From contig NZ_LVWA01000010.1 of the NCBI RefSeq assembly GCF_001907195.1, forward strand, positions 186,001 to 250,000: 64,000 bases of DNA, written 5' to 3'. Below, one piece after another: positions 36,924 to 45,091 of the stretch. The notes beneath the pieces were generated by a model. The model searched no databases. It was not told the DNA's origin and saw nothing but the letters and a program-made list of their open reading frames with translations. Numbering within the stretch: the first letter of the stretch is position 1; each line of letters opens with the position of its first letter. The DNA is from Pontibacter flavimaris. Its GTDB lineage: Bacteria; Bacteroidota; Bacteroidia; Cytophagales; Hymenobacteraceae. The translations under genes were made by a program, and so were the position numbers.

Positions 36924-38501
36924 ATGAAGCAAACCATAGACGCAGCCCCGCTGGTAAAAGAAATTTCCGACGTGCTGCACCAACTGGGCATAAAAGAAGT
37001 AAACCCGGCCTATAGCACCGGCTTGGTGTGGGGCGGCCACGAAGGGCGCACCTCCCGCACCATCAACTCACCGGCAGACGGTAACACCATTGCCACCGTA
37101 CACATGGCCACCGCCGAAGATTACGACAAGGTGGTGCAGCAGGCCGAGGAAGCTTTTAAAGTATGGCGCAAGGTGCCCGCCCCGAAGCGTGGCGAGATCG
37201 TGCGCCAGATAGGCGAGAAGCTGCGCCAGCACAAGGAGGCGCTGGGCAAACTGGTGAGCTACGAGATGGGCAAGATCTACCAGGAGGGCCTGGGCGAGGT
37301 GCAGGAGATGATTGACATCTGCGACTTTGCCGTTGGCCTCTCGCGCCAGCTGCACGGCTACACCATGCACTCGGAGCGGCCGCAGCACCGCATGTACGAG
37401 CAGTACCACCCGCTGGGCATCGTGGGTGTGATCTCCGCCTTCAACTTCCCGGTGGCGGTTTGGAGCTGGAACGCGATGCTGGCTGCCGTGTGCGGCGACG
37501 TGGTAATCTGGAAGCCTTCTGAGAAATCGCCCCTGGCCGGTATCGCCTGCCAGCACATCATCCGGGAGGTATTGGCCGAGAACGAGCTGCCGGAGGGAAT
37601 CTTCAACCTGATCATCGGCGATGCCGAGATCGGCAGCCTGATGAGCCACGACAAGCGCGTGCCGCTGGTGTCGGCTACCGGCTCCACGCGCATGGGCAAG
37701 AAAGTAGGCGAGGCGGTAGGAGCCCGTTTAGGAAAATCCCTGCTGGAGCTGGGCGGGAACAACGCCATTATACTTACCGAGAGCGCTGACATGGAAATGG
37801 CCCTGCGCGCCATCGTGTTCGGGGCCGTGGGTACCTGCGGCCAGCGCTGCACCTCCACCCGCCGCCTCATCATCCACGAGAACATCTTTGAGCAGGTAAA
37901 GGAGCGCCTGTTGAAAGTATACCCGAACCTGCCGATCGGCCACCCGCTGGACAGCACAACGCTGGTTGGTCCGCTGATCGATAAGGACGCCGTGAATGCC
38001 TTCACCAGTGCGCTGGAGAAGGTGCAGCAGGAGGGAGGCACCTTATTAACTGGTGGCGACATCCTGAGCGGCGAAGGCTACGAGACCGGCACCTATGTGA
38101 AACCAGCCATTGTGGAGGTCGAGAACCACTACGAGACGGTGCAGGAGGAGACATTCGCCCCAATCTTATACTTGATCAAGTATAGCGGTGATGTGGAAAA
38201 TGCCATTGAGCTGCAGAACGGCGTGCGTCAGGGCCTGTCCTCGGCTATTTTCTCTACCAACCTGCTGGAGACAGAGGCTTTCCTGGGCCACTGGGGTTCC
38301 GACTGCGGCATTGCCAACGTGAACATCGGTACATCGGGTGCCGAGATCGGCGGTGCTTTTGGTGGCGAGAAAGATACAGGCGGTGGCCGCGAGTCCGGCT
38401 CCGACGCCTGGAGAATTTACATGCGTCGCCAGACCAACACCATCAACTACAGCCGTGAGCTGCCGCTTGCCCAGGGCATCAAGTTTGATATCATGGACTA
38501 A
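36924..38501 (+). CDS. ALDH7-type aldehyde dehydrogenase (aminoadipate semialdehyde type)
   Basis: A NAD-dependent dehydrogenase of the antiquitin family, 525 aa, acting on 2-aminoadipate-6-semialdehyde in lysine catabolism and related aldehydes. It has VISAFNFPVAVWSWN, SLLELGGNNAII (active-site Glu region), catalytic C309 in GTCGQRCTSTRR, and the antiquitin end GTSGAEIGGAFGGEKDTGGG followed by RESGSDAW. The family match is strong; the substrate is inferred. It is transcribed alone between two terminators. Confidence 0.9.
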   Translation: MKQTIDAAPLVKEISDVLHQLGIKEVNPAYSTGLVWGGHEGRTSRTINSPADGNTIATVHMATAEDYDKVVQQAEEAFKVWRKVPAPKRGEIVRQIGEKLRQHKEALGKLVSYEMGKIYQEGLGEVQEMIDICDFAVGLSRQLHGYTMHSERPQHRMYEQYHPLGIVGVISAFNFPVAVWSWNAMLAAVCGDVVIWKPSEKSPLAGIACQHIIREVLAENELPEGIFNLIIGDAEIGSLMSHDKRVPLVSATGSTRMGKKVGEAVGARLGKSLLELGGNNAIILTESADMEMALRAIVFGAVGTCGQRCTSTRRLIIHENIFEQVKERLLKVYPNLPIGHPLDSTTLVGPLIDKDAVNAFTSALEKVQQEGGTLLTGGDILSGEGYETGTYVKPAIVEVENHYETVQEETFAPILYLIKYSGDVENAIELQNGVRQGLSSAIFSTNLLETEAFLGHWGSDCGIANVNIGTSGAEIGGAFGGEKDTGGGRESGSDAWRIYMRRQTNTINYSRELPLAQGIKFDIMD

Positions 38502-38554
38502 AGCTAAGCTACAAACTCCGCAGCACCTGCGGGCGTTTTGTTAGCTACAAGTAT

Positions 38555-38589
38555 AAAACGCCGGTTCTACCCAGGGCCGGCGTTTTTTT
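38555..38589 (+). terminator. Terminator after the ALDH gene
   Basis: AAAACGCCGG (38555-38564) pairs with CCGGCGTTTT (38577-38586), followed by T residues. An AAGTATA heptamer overlaps the start of the stem. Confidence 0.85.
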
Positions 38590-39113
38590 ATGAACACCTG
38601 TGTATAAAGTATGGCTGTGTAAGTATTGTCTGTTATGCCACAGTTCTTGCGCATTTATACTTCCGTAGCCTTTCCTGCTCTACACAGTTTTCTCAAACTT
38701 GCCCCTGCTTATACTTCCTTTACCCATATTTATACTTTTATACTCTCGCCATGCAGAAGGAATACGGCATACTTATCCACAATTGTGAATAACCAGTATG
38801 TGGATATGTGGAAAACCTAAGCTCATACATGCCTGAGATAGTATAAAGACCAACCAGGGAAGCAGCCATTTCCTGTGTTATTGCATCTTTTAAAGTATAA
38901 TGTAAAGAAGATGAAGCAGATAAGGCATTATATTTTTTCCACACAGGGCTGTGGATAGTGTGGATAAGGGAGCTTGTCGAAAAATTTCTAAGAATATTTG
39001 TAACCCATATGCAACTTCAGATAGAGCCGCGTGTCTTTAAGGCAGAGATTAGGAGAGGCGGAGGGGAATACACGAAGTGAGTGAAGCGCGATTAACCGGT
39101 TAAGCAGTAAACT
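38590..39113. other. Gene-free A+T-rich region with DnaA-box cluster
   Basis: No convincing gene. The left part (38590-38760) holds several TATACTT heptamers. The middle (38773-38967) holds a cluster of DnaA-type boxes around an A+T-rich stretch near 38881-38940. The right part leads to the sigma factor gene. Confidence 0.7.
38773..38967. promoter_or_regulatory. Cluster of DnaA boxes; candidate oriC or DnaA-controlled region
   Basis: Matches to the TTATNCACA consensus: TTATCCACA at 38773-38781 (+), TGTGAATAA at 38784-38792 (-) and TGTGGATAA at 38959-38967 (-). One-mismatch forms lie at 38799-38807, 38807-38815, 38935-38943 and 38950-38958. The first two form an inverted pair around AATT. An A+T-rich segment separates the two box groups. 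dnaA itself is not visible nearby. Confidence 0.6.
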
Positions 39114-39671
39114 TTGGAAAAACTTGGCTACCAGGATGTGAACCAGCAAGTGGTGCAGCGCTGCAAGGGCGGTGACCATCGGGCGCAGTATGAACTGTAC
39201 AAGCTCTATTCCAAGGCCATGTTTAACGTGAGCATGCGCATCACCAACGATTACGCCGAGGCCGAGGATGTGCTGCAGGAGGCTTTCCTGAGTGCCTTCC
39301 GGAACATGCACCACTACAAGGGCGAGGCGAGCTTTGGCAGTTGGCTGAAGAAGATCGTGATCAACGCGGCTATCAACGCGGTGCGCAAGCGCCGTGCGGA
39401 ACTGGTGCCGATGGACGAGCGCTCGGTGGCCGAGGTGCCGGATGAGGTGACGGAGGATGACTCGGAGTGGCAGGTGGAGCAGGTGCGGCGCGCCATCCAG
39501 AAGCTGCCCGATGGCTACCGGGTGGTGCTGAGTTTATACTTGCTGGAGGGCTACGACCACGCCGAGATAGGCGAGGTGCTGGGCATCTCGGAGTCTACCT
39601 CCAAATCGCAGTACAGCAGGGCGCGCAAAAAACTACTGGAGATAATGAAGGAGCCGCAGTTTGTGGCCTGA
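39114..39671 (+). CDS. ECF-type RNA polymerase sigma factor
   Basis: A sigma-70 family factor of 185 aa. Region 2 covers RAQYELYKLYSKAMFNVSMR and AEDVLQEAFLSAFRNMHHYK. Region 4 is the helix-turn-helix LPDGYRVVLSLYLLEGYDHA to LGISESTSKSQYSRARKKLL. The start is uncertain: TTG at 39114 gives MEKLGYQDVNQQVV, and a GTG at 39138 would give MNQQVVQRCK. The two genes after it encode a membrane protein resembling an anti-sigma factor and an exported adhesin-like protein, a common Bacteroidota arrangement for envelope sensing. Confidence 0.9.
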   Translation: MEKLGYQDVNQQVVQRCKGGDHRAQYELYKLYSKAMFNVSMRITNDYAEAEDVLQEAFLSAFRNMHHYKGEASFGSWLKKIVINAAINAVRKRRAELVPMDERSVAEVPDEVTEDDSEWQVEQVRRAIQKLPDGYRVVLSLYLLEGYDHAEIGEVLGISESTSKSQYSRARKKLLEIMKEPQFVA

Positions 39672-39712
39672 GTGAAAGTATAAGATGAGCTGAACTATGA
39701 CAGAACTTTACC

Positions 39713-40366
39713 ATGAAAGATAGCTTAGAAAAGTTTGTACAGAATAACCGGGAGGAGTTCGATGTGTTCGAGCCCCGGCCGGAACTGTGGCAGCACATAT
39801 GCCAGGAGCTGCCGCAAACATCACCCGAAAAAGAGGCCAAAGTTATTAAGTTCAACTTTGGCGAGCGCGCCAGCTTCAGCGCCGATTTCTTCTTTATGCG
39901 CGTGGCGGCGGCCATTGTTTTGCTGCTGGGTTGCGGCCTCACCATTTTCCTGATGAAGCAGCAGACCCCTGATACCGCCAACACCTTGGCATCCAATCAA
40001 AGTATAAACGCCCCTGCGGCAGACGTGAACGCTATTGCGCCGGAGCTACCGGAAATAGAGGCCTACTACGCCAGCCAGATAAAGGCCAAAAAGTCGGAGC
40101 TGAGCGCGTACGACCTGAAGGTGCTGGGCCTGGACGAGCACCAGTTGATCGACAACGAACTCATCCGCCTCGACAGCAGCTATGTCTCCCTCAAAAACCA
40201 ACTCTATACTTCTCCTAATACCAATGAGATAGTAGGTGCACTGATCCAAAACCTGCAGATACGGATCAGGGTGCTGAACCGTCAACTGGAAGTACTCCAG
40301 AAACTGGAGCCAAACAAACAACAACCTATTCAAGAACCACAAAACGATGATACCACAAATGTATAA
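39713..40366 (+). CDS. Putative anti-sigma factor, single-pass membrane protein
   Basis: A 217-residue protein with a cytoplasmic N-terminal part (MKDSLEKFVQNNREEFDVFE, with a PRPELWQHI motif), one membrane helix at about residues 61-81, and an extracytoplasmic C-terminal part with a coiled coil (IRIRVLNRQLEVLQKLEPNK). Position and topology suggest it holds the upstream sigma factor at the membrane. It lacks a recognisable zinc-binding ZAS motif. It overlaps the next gene by 20 bases. Confidence 0.72.
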   Translation: MKDSLEKFVQNNREEFDVFEPRPELWQHICQELPQTSPEKEAKVIKFNFGERASFSADFFFMRVAAAIVLLLGCGLTIFLMKQQTPDTANTLASNQSINAPAADVNAIAPELPEIEAYYASQIKAKKSELSAYDLKVLGLDEHQLIDNELIRLDSSYVSLKNQLYTSPNTNEIVGALIQNLQIRIRVLNRQLEVLQKLEPNKQQPIQEPQNDDTTNV

Positions 40367-41525
40367 CGCTCTACGCCTTACGCTGGTGCTGCTACTGGCA
40401 CCTATGCTGGCCACGGCACAGGCCAAAGACAGTGCGCCCTGTCCCGATGTAACCGTGGACCTGTCCGGACTGCGCGTGCTGGAGGATATGAAGCTGGAGA
40501 ACCTGGCTGACCTGAAGGAGCTGAAGAGCCTGGCTGCGCTGGAAAGCCTCTCAGAACTGAAGCACCTGGCAGAGATGAAACACCTGGTCATAACTGACCA
40601 GACCGGTACAACGGGTAACCTTGAAACCGAAGCGGCCATGTTCGATGCCGAGAAGCGCAAGACCATCGACAAAACCTTTAAGGTGAGCAGCAAAGATGCC
40701 CTTAACATTGAGAACCAGTGGGGCCAGGTGCACGTGAACACCTGGGATAAAAAGGAGATAAGGGTAAAGGTGGAGGTGATTGCCCGCGCCGTCACCGACG
40801 AAAGAGCCCAGATGATGCTGGACAACGTTACTATCAAGGAAAGCCACGAAGGCAGTACCTACTCTTTCCGCACCGAAAAGAGCCCGATGCGCATCAACGG
40901 GCACAACAACAGAAGCCTGGAGATAAACTATACCATCTACATGCCAGCCGAGAATGCCCTTGCCGTACAGAACAAATTCGGCGACGTGTACCTGGCCTCC
41001 ATGAAAGGGAAGGTGGATATAGACATGCAGTACGGAAACCTGAAGTGCGACCGGTTGGCAAACGCCAGCAACAACGTAAAACTGACGTACGGCTCCGGTA
41101 ACTGTGCCTATATTAACGGCGGTATTATCAGAGTGGCCTATGCCGACATGAAAGTCGGGGAGGCCGGCGGCCTGCAGGGTTCTTCTCAGTATGGTGACTT
41201 TAGCCTGGGCAGCCTGCAGGAGACAATGGACATGAAGGTACAGTACGGCTCCTTCCGGATCGACAATATCAGCAACAACATCCGCAAGATATCCCTGGAT
41301 AGCGGGTTCACCCCGCTGAACCTGAACTTCGCGGATAATACCAACTTCAACTTCGATGTGAATGTGCAGTTCGGCAACTTTAACGTGGATAAGTCGTTGG
41401 TTACTATAACGTCGCTCGAAAAAGACTATACCTCAGCCGAATACAAAGGCAGGTTCGGGGGCGCGTCGCCCAAAGGGGTGGTAAGCATCACCTCCAAGTA
41501 TGGCGATGTGAAGTTTACGAAGTAA
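40347..41525 (+). CDS. Exported DUF4097-like adhesin with Leu-rich N-terminal stretch
   Basis: A 392-residue exported protein: signal near residues 5-25 (LRLTLVLLLAPMLATAQA). Residues about 40-72 form a repetitive amphipathic stretch (LENLADLKELKSLAALESLS), and then comes a long beta-helix-like region with short repeats such as MQYGNLKCDR, QYGDFSLGSL and QYGSFRIDN. The beta part resembles DUF4097/DUF2807 putative adhesins. It overlaps the anti-sigma gene by 20 bases, implying co-translation; it may be the cue or output of the sigma system. Confidence 0.75.
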   Translation: MIPQMYNALRLTLVLLLAPMLATAQAKDSAPCPDVTVDLSGLRVLEDMKLENLADLKELKSLAALESLSELKHLAEMKHLVITDQTGTTGNLETEAAMFDAEKRKTIDKTFKVSSKDALNIENQWGQVHVNTWDKKEIRVKVEVIARAVTDERAQMMLDNVTIKESHEGSTYSFRTEKSPMRINGHNNRSLEINYTIYMPAENALAVQNKFGDVYLASMKGKVDIDMQYGNLKCDRLANASNNVKLTYGSGNCAYINGGIIRVAYADMKVGEAGGLQGSSQYGDFSLGSLQETMDMKVQYGSFRIDNISNNIRKISLDSGFTPLNLNFADNTNFNFDVNVQFGNFNVDKSLVTITSLEKDYTSAEYKGRFGGASPKGVVSITSKYGDVKFTK

Positions 41526-41622
41526 TAAAAAGCATTTATAATAGTTTGTTTAAGGTGATGGAAGAGCTGGCAACCGCCGGCTCTTCCTGTTTGCGGTCGT
41601 ACCTGATCACTCATTATTTATG

Positions 41623-41630
41623 TATATTTG
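41623..41630 (+). promoter_or_regulatory. TAnnTTTG box immediately before the RidA gene
   Basis: TATATTTG matches the -7 consensus but ends only three bases before the ATG at 41634. A transcript started here would be leaderless or begin inside the gene, so it may be fortuitous. Confidence 0.25.
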
Positions 41631-41633
41631 GCT

Positions 41634-42059
41634 ATGGCAACTAACAAAGAGCTACTCAATTCAAGTAAGGCACCGGAGCCGGTGGGCCTGTACCCGCACG
41701 CGCGGCGCGTGGGCAACCTGCTGTTCCTGTCGGGGGTGGGGCCACGGGAGCGCGGCACCAAAAAGATACCCGGCGTGGAACTGGACGAGCAGGGCAACAT
41801 CCTAAGCTACGACATAGAGGCGCAGTGCCGCGCGGTGTTTCAGAACGTGCGCTACATTCTGGAAGATGCCGGATCCGGCTGGGACAGCCTGGTGGACGTA
41901 ACCGTTTTCCTGACGAACATGAAGGATGACTTTGCCACCTACAACCGCCTGTACGCCGAGTACTTTCAGGATAACCAGCCCTGCCGCACTACCGTGGAGG
42001 TAAGCAGGCTGCCCACGCCCATCGCCATCGAGCTGAAGTGCATCGCCATGATCGACTAA
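41634..42059 (+). CDS. RidA family protein (enamine/imine deaminase-like)
   Basis: A 141-residue RidA/YjgF-type protein from the ATG at 41634 (MATNKELLNSSKAPEPVGLY). It has GNLLFLSGVGPRERGTKK, QCRAVFQNVRYILEDAGSGW, VDVTVFLTNMKDDFATYNRL and the family end RTTVEVSRLPTPIAIELKCI. RidA proteins hydrolyse reactive enamine/imine intermediates; some in this branch are aminomuconate deaminases. No kynurenine genes are adjacent, so the substrate is open. The MutS-like gene starts 28 bases on. Confidence 0.9.
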   Translation: MATNKELLNSSKAPEPVGLYPHARRVGNLLFLSGVGPRERGTKKIPGVELDEQGNILSYDIEAQCRAVFQNVRYILEDAGSGWDSLVDVTVFLTNMKDDFATYNRLYAEYFQDNQPCRTTVEVSRLPTPIAIELKCIAMID

Positions 42060-42087
42060 AGTATAAACAGCGCCAAAAAACATACTT

Positions 42088-43902
42088 GTGAGCGAAAGCA
42101 GAGAGAATTTATACCTAGACAGAGCCTCGGCCTTTGCCGAACAGGAGAAGAAAGCCGCCTCCACCTCCAGCGCCGTATCGTGGCTGCGGGTGGGTGTGTT
42201 TGTGGCTGGCGCGGTGCTGGCTTATCTTATCTTTAAGAGTGGTAACAACACGGTCGGTGCCTTGGCCATACTTGGCTTTTACTCCCTTTTTATACTTGTG
42301 ATGCGCTGGCACAGCAGGCTTGACTTTCGGTACCAGCAGCTGCGCCTGCTGCGGCAGGTAAACGAGCAGGAGGTGGAGCGGCTGCAGGGCAAGCTAAGCA
42401 AGTTCGACGGCGGGCAGGAGTTCGTGGACGATCACCACCCCTATACTTCAGACCTGGATATTTTCGGGCACAACTCGCTGTTCCAGCTGCTCAACCGCTC
42501 TGTTACCAGCATCGGCAAGTATAAACTGGCTCTGTGGCTACGCAAGGCCGCTGCACCAGAGCAGGTGCTGCAGCGGCAGGAGGCCGTGGCCGAGCTGGCC
42601 TCGCCATTGAGACTGGAGTGGCTGCAGGGATTCCTGGCGCTGCCCATGCACTACAAGCACGACGCGGAGTCGGCGGCCGGTTTTATACATTGGTTCAAGG
42701 ATAAGGCTTTTTTCCGGCAGCATGGCTGGCTCAAACCGCTCCTGTTTATACTTCCGGTGCTCACGCTGGCGGCCATTGCGGGCTGGTTCTATGGCCTTAG
42801 CGGCTGGGTTGCCGTTGGCCTGCTGGTGGTGCAGTACTTGCTGGCCCATAAGTATACTGTGGAGCGTGATGAGTATTATGAAAAGAGTATTAGCATTTAT
42901 GAGGCCATGCGCAGCTACACCAAACAGCTGCAGCACATAGAGTGGCACCAATTCGATACGCCCATGCTTCAGGAGCTGCACCAGAGGCTGCTAAAGTCCG
43001 GCACCAGTTCCTCGGCAAGTATAAACAAGCTCGCTAACATCATCGATTTTTTCTCCTACCGCCTTAGCACGCTGATGGCCTTCTTCCTGAACGCCACGCT
43101 GATGTGGGACTTTGTGTGGATGTACCGCCTGGAGAGCTGGAAGGAGCTGCACCTGCAGCAACTGGAGCAGAGCCTGGAGGTGCTGGCCGAGTTTGAGGCG
43201 CTGGCAAGTATGGCCGCCTTTCAGCACGCGCACCCGCACTTTGCCGTGCCGCGGCTTAGTCAAACTCCATTTCTGTACCAGGCCTCTGCTCTCGCGCACC
43301 CGCTCATTTTCTCGGTTAAGCCTGTTGCCAACGATTTCGAGATGCAGGGCATCGGCCATACCATCGTCATCACGGGCTCCAACATGTCGGGCAAAACTAC
43401 CTTTTTGCGAACCGTAGGCATTAACATGGTGCTGGCGCTGCTGGGAGCCCCGGTGTGCGCCCGAAGTATGACCGTGGCCCCGGCGCAAGTATACACGGCC
43501 ATGCGTACGGCCGATAACCTGTCCGAGAACACCTCCTCCTTCTACGCCGAACTCAAGCGCCTGCGCGTGTTGCTGGAGCTAACGGAGCTGGGGCAGCCGG
43601 TCTTCTACCTCCTCGACGAGATCCTGAAAGGCACCAACTCCCGCGACCGTCACATCGGGGCTATGTCGCTGATACGGCAACTGCACAAGCGCAATGCCTC
43701 CGGCCTCATCTCTACCCACGACCTGGAACTGGGCGCGATGGAACAGGAACTGCGGGGCAGCGTAGAAAACTATAGCTTCAACAGCGACATCATCGGCAAC
43801 GAGATCAACTTCGATTATAAGCTAACCCCTGGCCTCTGCCGCAGCTTCAACGCCAGCAAGCTCATGCAGCTGATGGGTATTGAGATTGAGGAGGAAGCTT
43901 GA
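42088..43902 (+). CDS. Membrane-anchored MutS-family ATPase
   Basis: A 604-residue protein from a GTG at 42088. The C-terminal half is a MutS-type ATPase: HTIVITGSNMSGKTTFLRTV (Walker A near residue 430), FYLLDEILKGTNSRDRH (Walker B) and LISTHDLELG. The N-terminal half has two hydrophobic hairpins, around residues 33-72 and 212-252, before a lever/clamp-like region. The MutS mismatch-recognition domain is absent. Such MutS-related membrane proteins are known from Bacteroidota genomes without assigned function. Seven AAGTATA/TATACTT heptamers lie in the gene. Confidence 0.85.
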   Translation: MSESRENLYLDRASAFAEQEKKAASTSSAVSWLRVGVFVAGAVLAYLIFKSGNNTVGALAILGFYSLFILVMRWHSRLDFRYQQLRLLRQVNEQEVERLQGKLSKFDGGQEFVDDHHPYTSDLDIFGHNSLFQLLNRSVTSIGKYKLALWLRKAAAPEQVLQRQEAVAELASPLRLEWLQGFLALPMHYKHDAESAAGFIHWFKDKAFFRQHGWLKPLLFILPVLTLAAIAGWFYGLSGWVAVGLLVVQYLLAHKYTVERDEYYEKSISIYEAMRSYTKQLQHIEWHQFDTPMLQELHQRLLKSGTSSSASINKLANIIDFFSYRLSTLMAFFLNATLMWDFVWMYRLESWKELHLQQLEQSLEVLAEFEALASMAAFQHAHPHFAVPRLSQTPFLYQASALAHPLIFSVKPVANDFEMQGIGHTIVITGSNMSGKTTFLRTVGINMVLALLGAPVCARSMTVAPAQVYTAMRTADNLSENTSSFYAELKRLRVLLELTELGQPVFYLLDEILKGTNSRDRHIGAMSLIRQLHKRNASGLISTHDLELGAMEQELRGSVENYSFNSDIIGNEINFDYKLTPGLCRSFNASKLMQLMGIEIEEEA

Positions 43903-43937
43903 TTATTTGACAAAGGACAAACTACAATAATTCGAAT

Positions 43938-43966
43938 TCCCCTCCTGGGAGGGGCAGGGGTGGGTT
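43938..43966 (+). repeat. G-rich module, short copy
   Basis: CCCCTCCTGGGAGGGGCAGG followed by GGTGGGTT, related to the modules at 22279 and 59344, in the 121-base gap after the MutS-like gene. Confidence 0.45.
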
Positions 43967-44023
43967 CATACTTGCCCATATTTTTTTTATACTTCACCAG
44001 ATAAACCACTTAGCACTATAACT

Positions 44024-44266
44024 ATGAGAGTAGTAGCCGACATACCAAACCCGCACGTGAAAATCACGCTGCACTCCTACAACGGCAAGTATATCCTGAA
44101 GCTGGAGAAAGCCAACCTGGAGCAGCTCTATAAAATTGAGGAAACCGAGGTGATGGGAGACGAAGGAGCCAAAGCCCTGATTGATGAGGAGTTTATTGAG
44201 GGTGTCCTCAACCGCTTTCAGGACATGCGCGACATTTTTGTGAGTACGGTAAGGCGGAATGGGTGA
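44024..44266 (+). CDS. Small conserved hypothetical protein
   Basis: An 80-residue protein starting MRVVADIPNPHVKITLHSYN and ending DIFVSTVRRNG. It begins with beta-strand-like segments (VKITLHSYNGKYILKLEK) and continues as an acidic helix (DEGAKALIDEEFIEGVLNRF). No signal or membrane segment. I recognise no domain; codon use matches neighbours, and the gene stands alone. Confidence 0.7.
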   Translation: MRVVADIPNPHVKITLHSYNGKYILKLEKANLEQLYKIEETEVMGDEGAKALIDEEFIEGVLNRFQDMRDIFVSTVRRNG

Positions 44267-44454
44267 GGGACGTTTGGACGGTTGTAGCGATCTTTGTCAG
44301 GCAATATTCCTCTGAGTTAAGCAAGGGGGAACACTGTCGCATATGCTCCCTACCATTGTCGGCTTATTCCTTTATCTTGTCCGTAATTTGTAGTTAACTA
44401 TAAGGTTCCAGCACCAAGAATCTGCTCCAGTTTTTAAAAGCGCTAGTGAGAATC

Positions 44455-44907
44455 ATGAGGACGATATTTGATAAACCAACCAGAGAAGATCTAATTGAGA
44501 GAATTACGTTATTAAACGATAGCAGCAGTGTCCGGTGGGGCAAAATGAGTGTTTATCAAATGGTCAAGCATAATTCCTATTGGAACGGCTGGATTTTGGG
44601 GAAGGACAATCATACCTACAACCAATCTTTCCTAGGCAAAGTGTTCGGGCAGATGGCGTTGAGGAAAATGATAAAGGATGAAAAACCGTTTGACAGAAAT
44701 ATCCCTACCTCCTCCCAATTCAAAGTGGAAGAGACAAATGGAGACCTGGAAGCAGAGAAATTGAAGTGGATTTTGTTAACAAGGGCTTACGAAAGCTACG
44801 ATAATCCGAACTTTATACACGATTTCTTTGGAAAAATGACCAGGGAACAGATTGGCATTTTAGTATTCAAACACTCTGACCATCATCTGAGGCAGTTTGG
44901 TTTATAA
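44455..44907 (+). CDS. DUF1569/DinB-like protein
   Basis: A 150-residue protein from the ATG at 44455 (MRTIFDKPTREDLIERITLL). It resembles DUF1569 members of the DinB four-helix superfamily: VRWGKMSVYQMVKHNSYWNG early and LVFKHSDHHLRQFGL at the end, with His residues placed as possible metal ligands. A GTG nine bases upstream is also in frame. The gene is clearly richer in A+T than its neighbours. Function unknown. Confidence 0.78.
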   Translation: MRTIFDKPTREDLIERITLLNDSSSVRWGKMSVYQMVKHNSYWNGWILGKDNHTYNQSFLGKVFGQMALRKMIKDEKPFDRNIPTSSQFKVEETNGDLEAEKLKWILLTRAYESYDNPNFIHDFFGKMTREQIGILVFKHSDHHLRQFGL

Positions 44908-45040
44908 ACCATGATGGCTTGTTGCTGGCGTGGCTGACGTTTCTCATTTGACAGCTTTTCGAAATTCCGAACCTCTGGCTTTAACTGGATGATAATACTT
45001 ATAGGCCCATCGTGGCAGCCAAACCATCTTACCGCAGAAC

Positions 45041-45074
45041 AAAAAAAGCCCACCTTACGGCGGGCTTTTCTTTT
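45041..45074 (-). terminator. Terminator after tsf
   Basis: On the + strand, AAAAGCCCACC (45044-45054) pairs with GGCGGGCTTTT (45059-45069) with one mismatch and A/T runs on both sides. It lies downstream of tsf on the - strand and could also stop + strand transcripts. Confidence 0.82.
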
Positions 45075-45091
45075 TATACTTTCAGCTGTAA

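Noticed and set aside
38538..38792. 84-aa + strand frame across the DnaA-box region
   Set aside because: Cys/Leu/Tyr-rich product generated by TATACTT repeats; no start context or homology visible.
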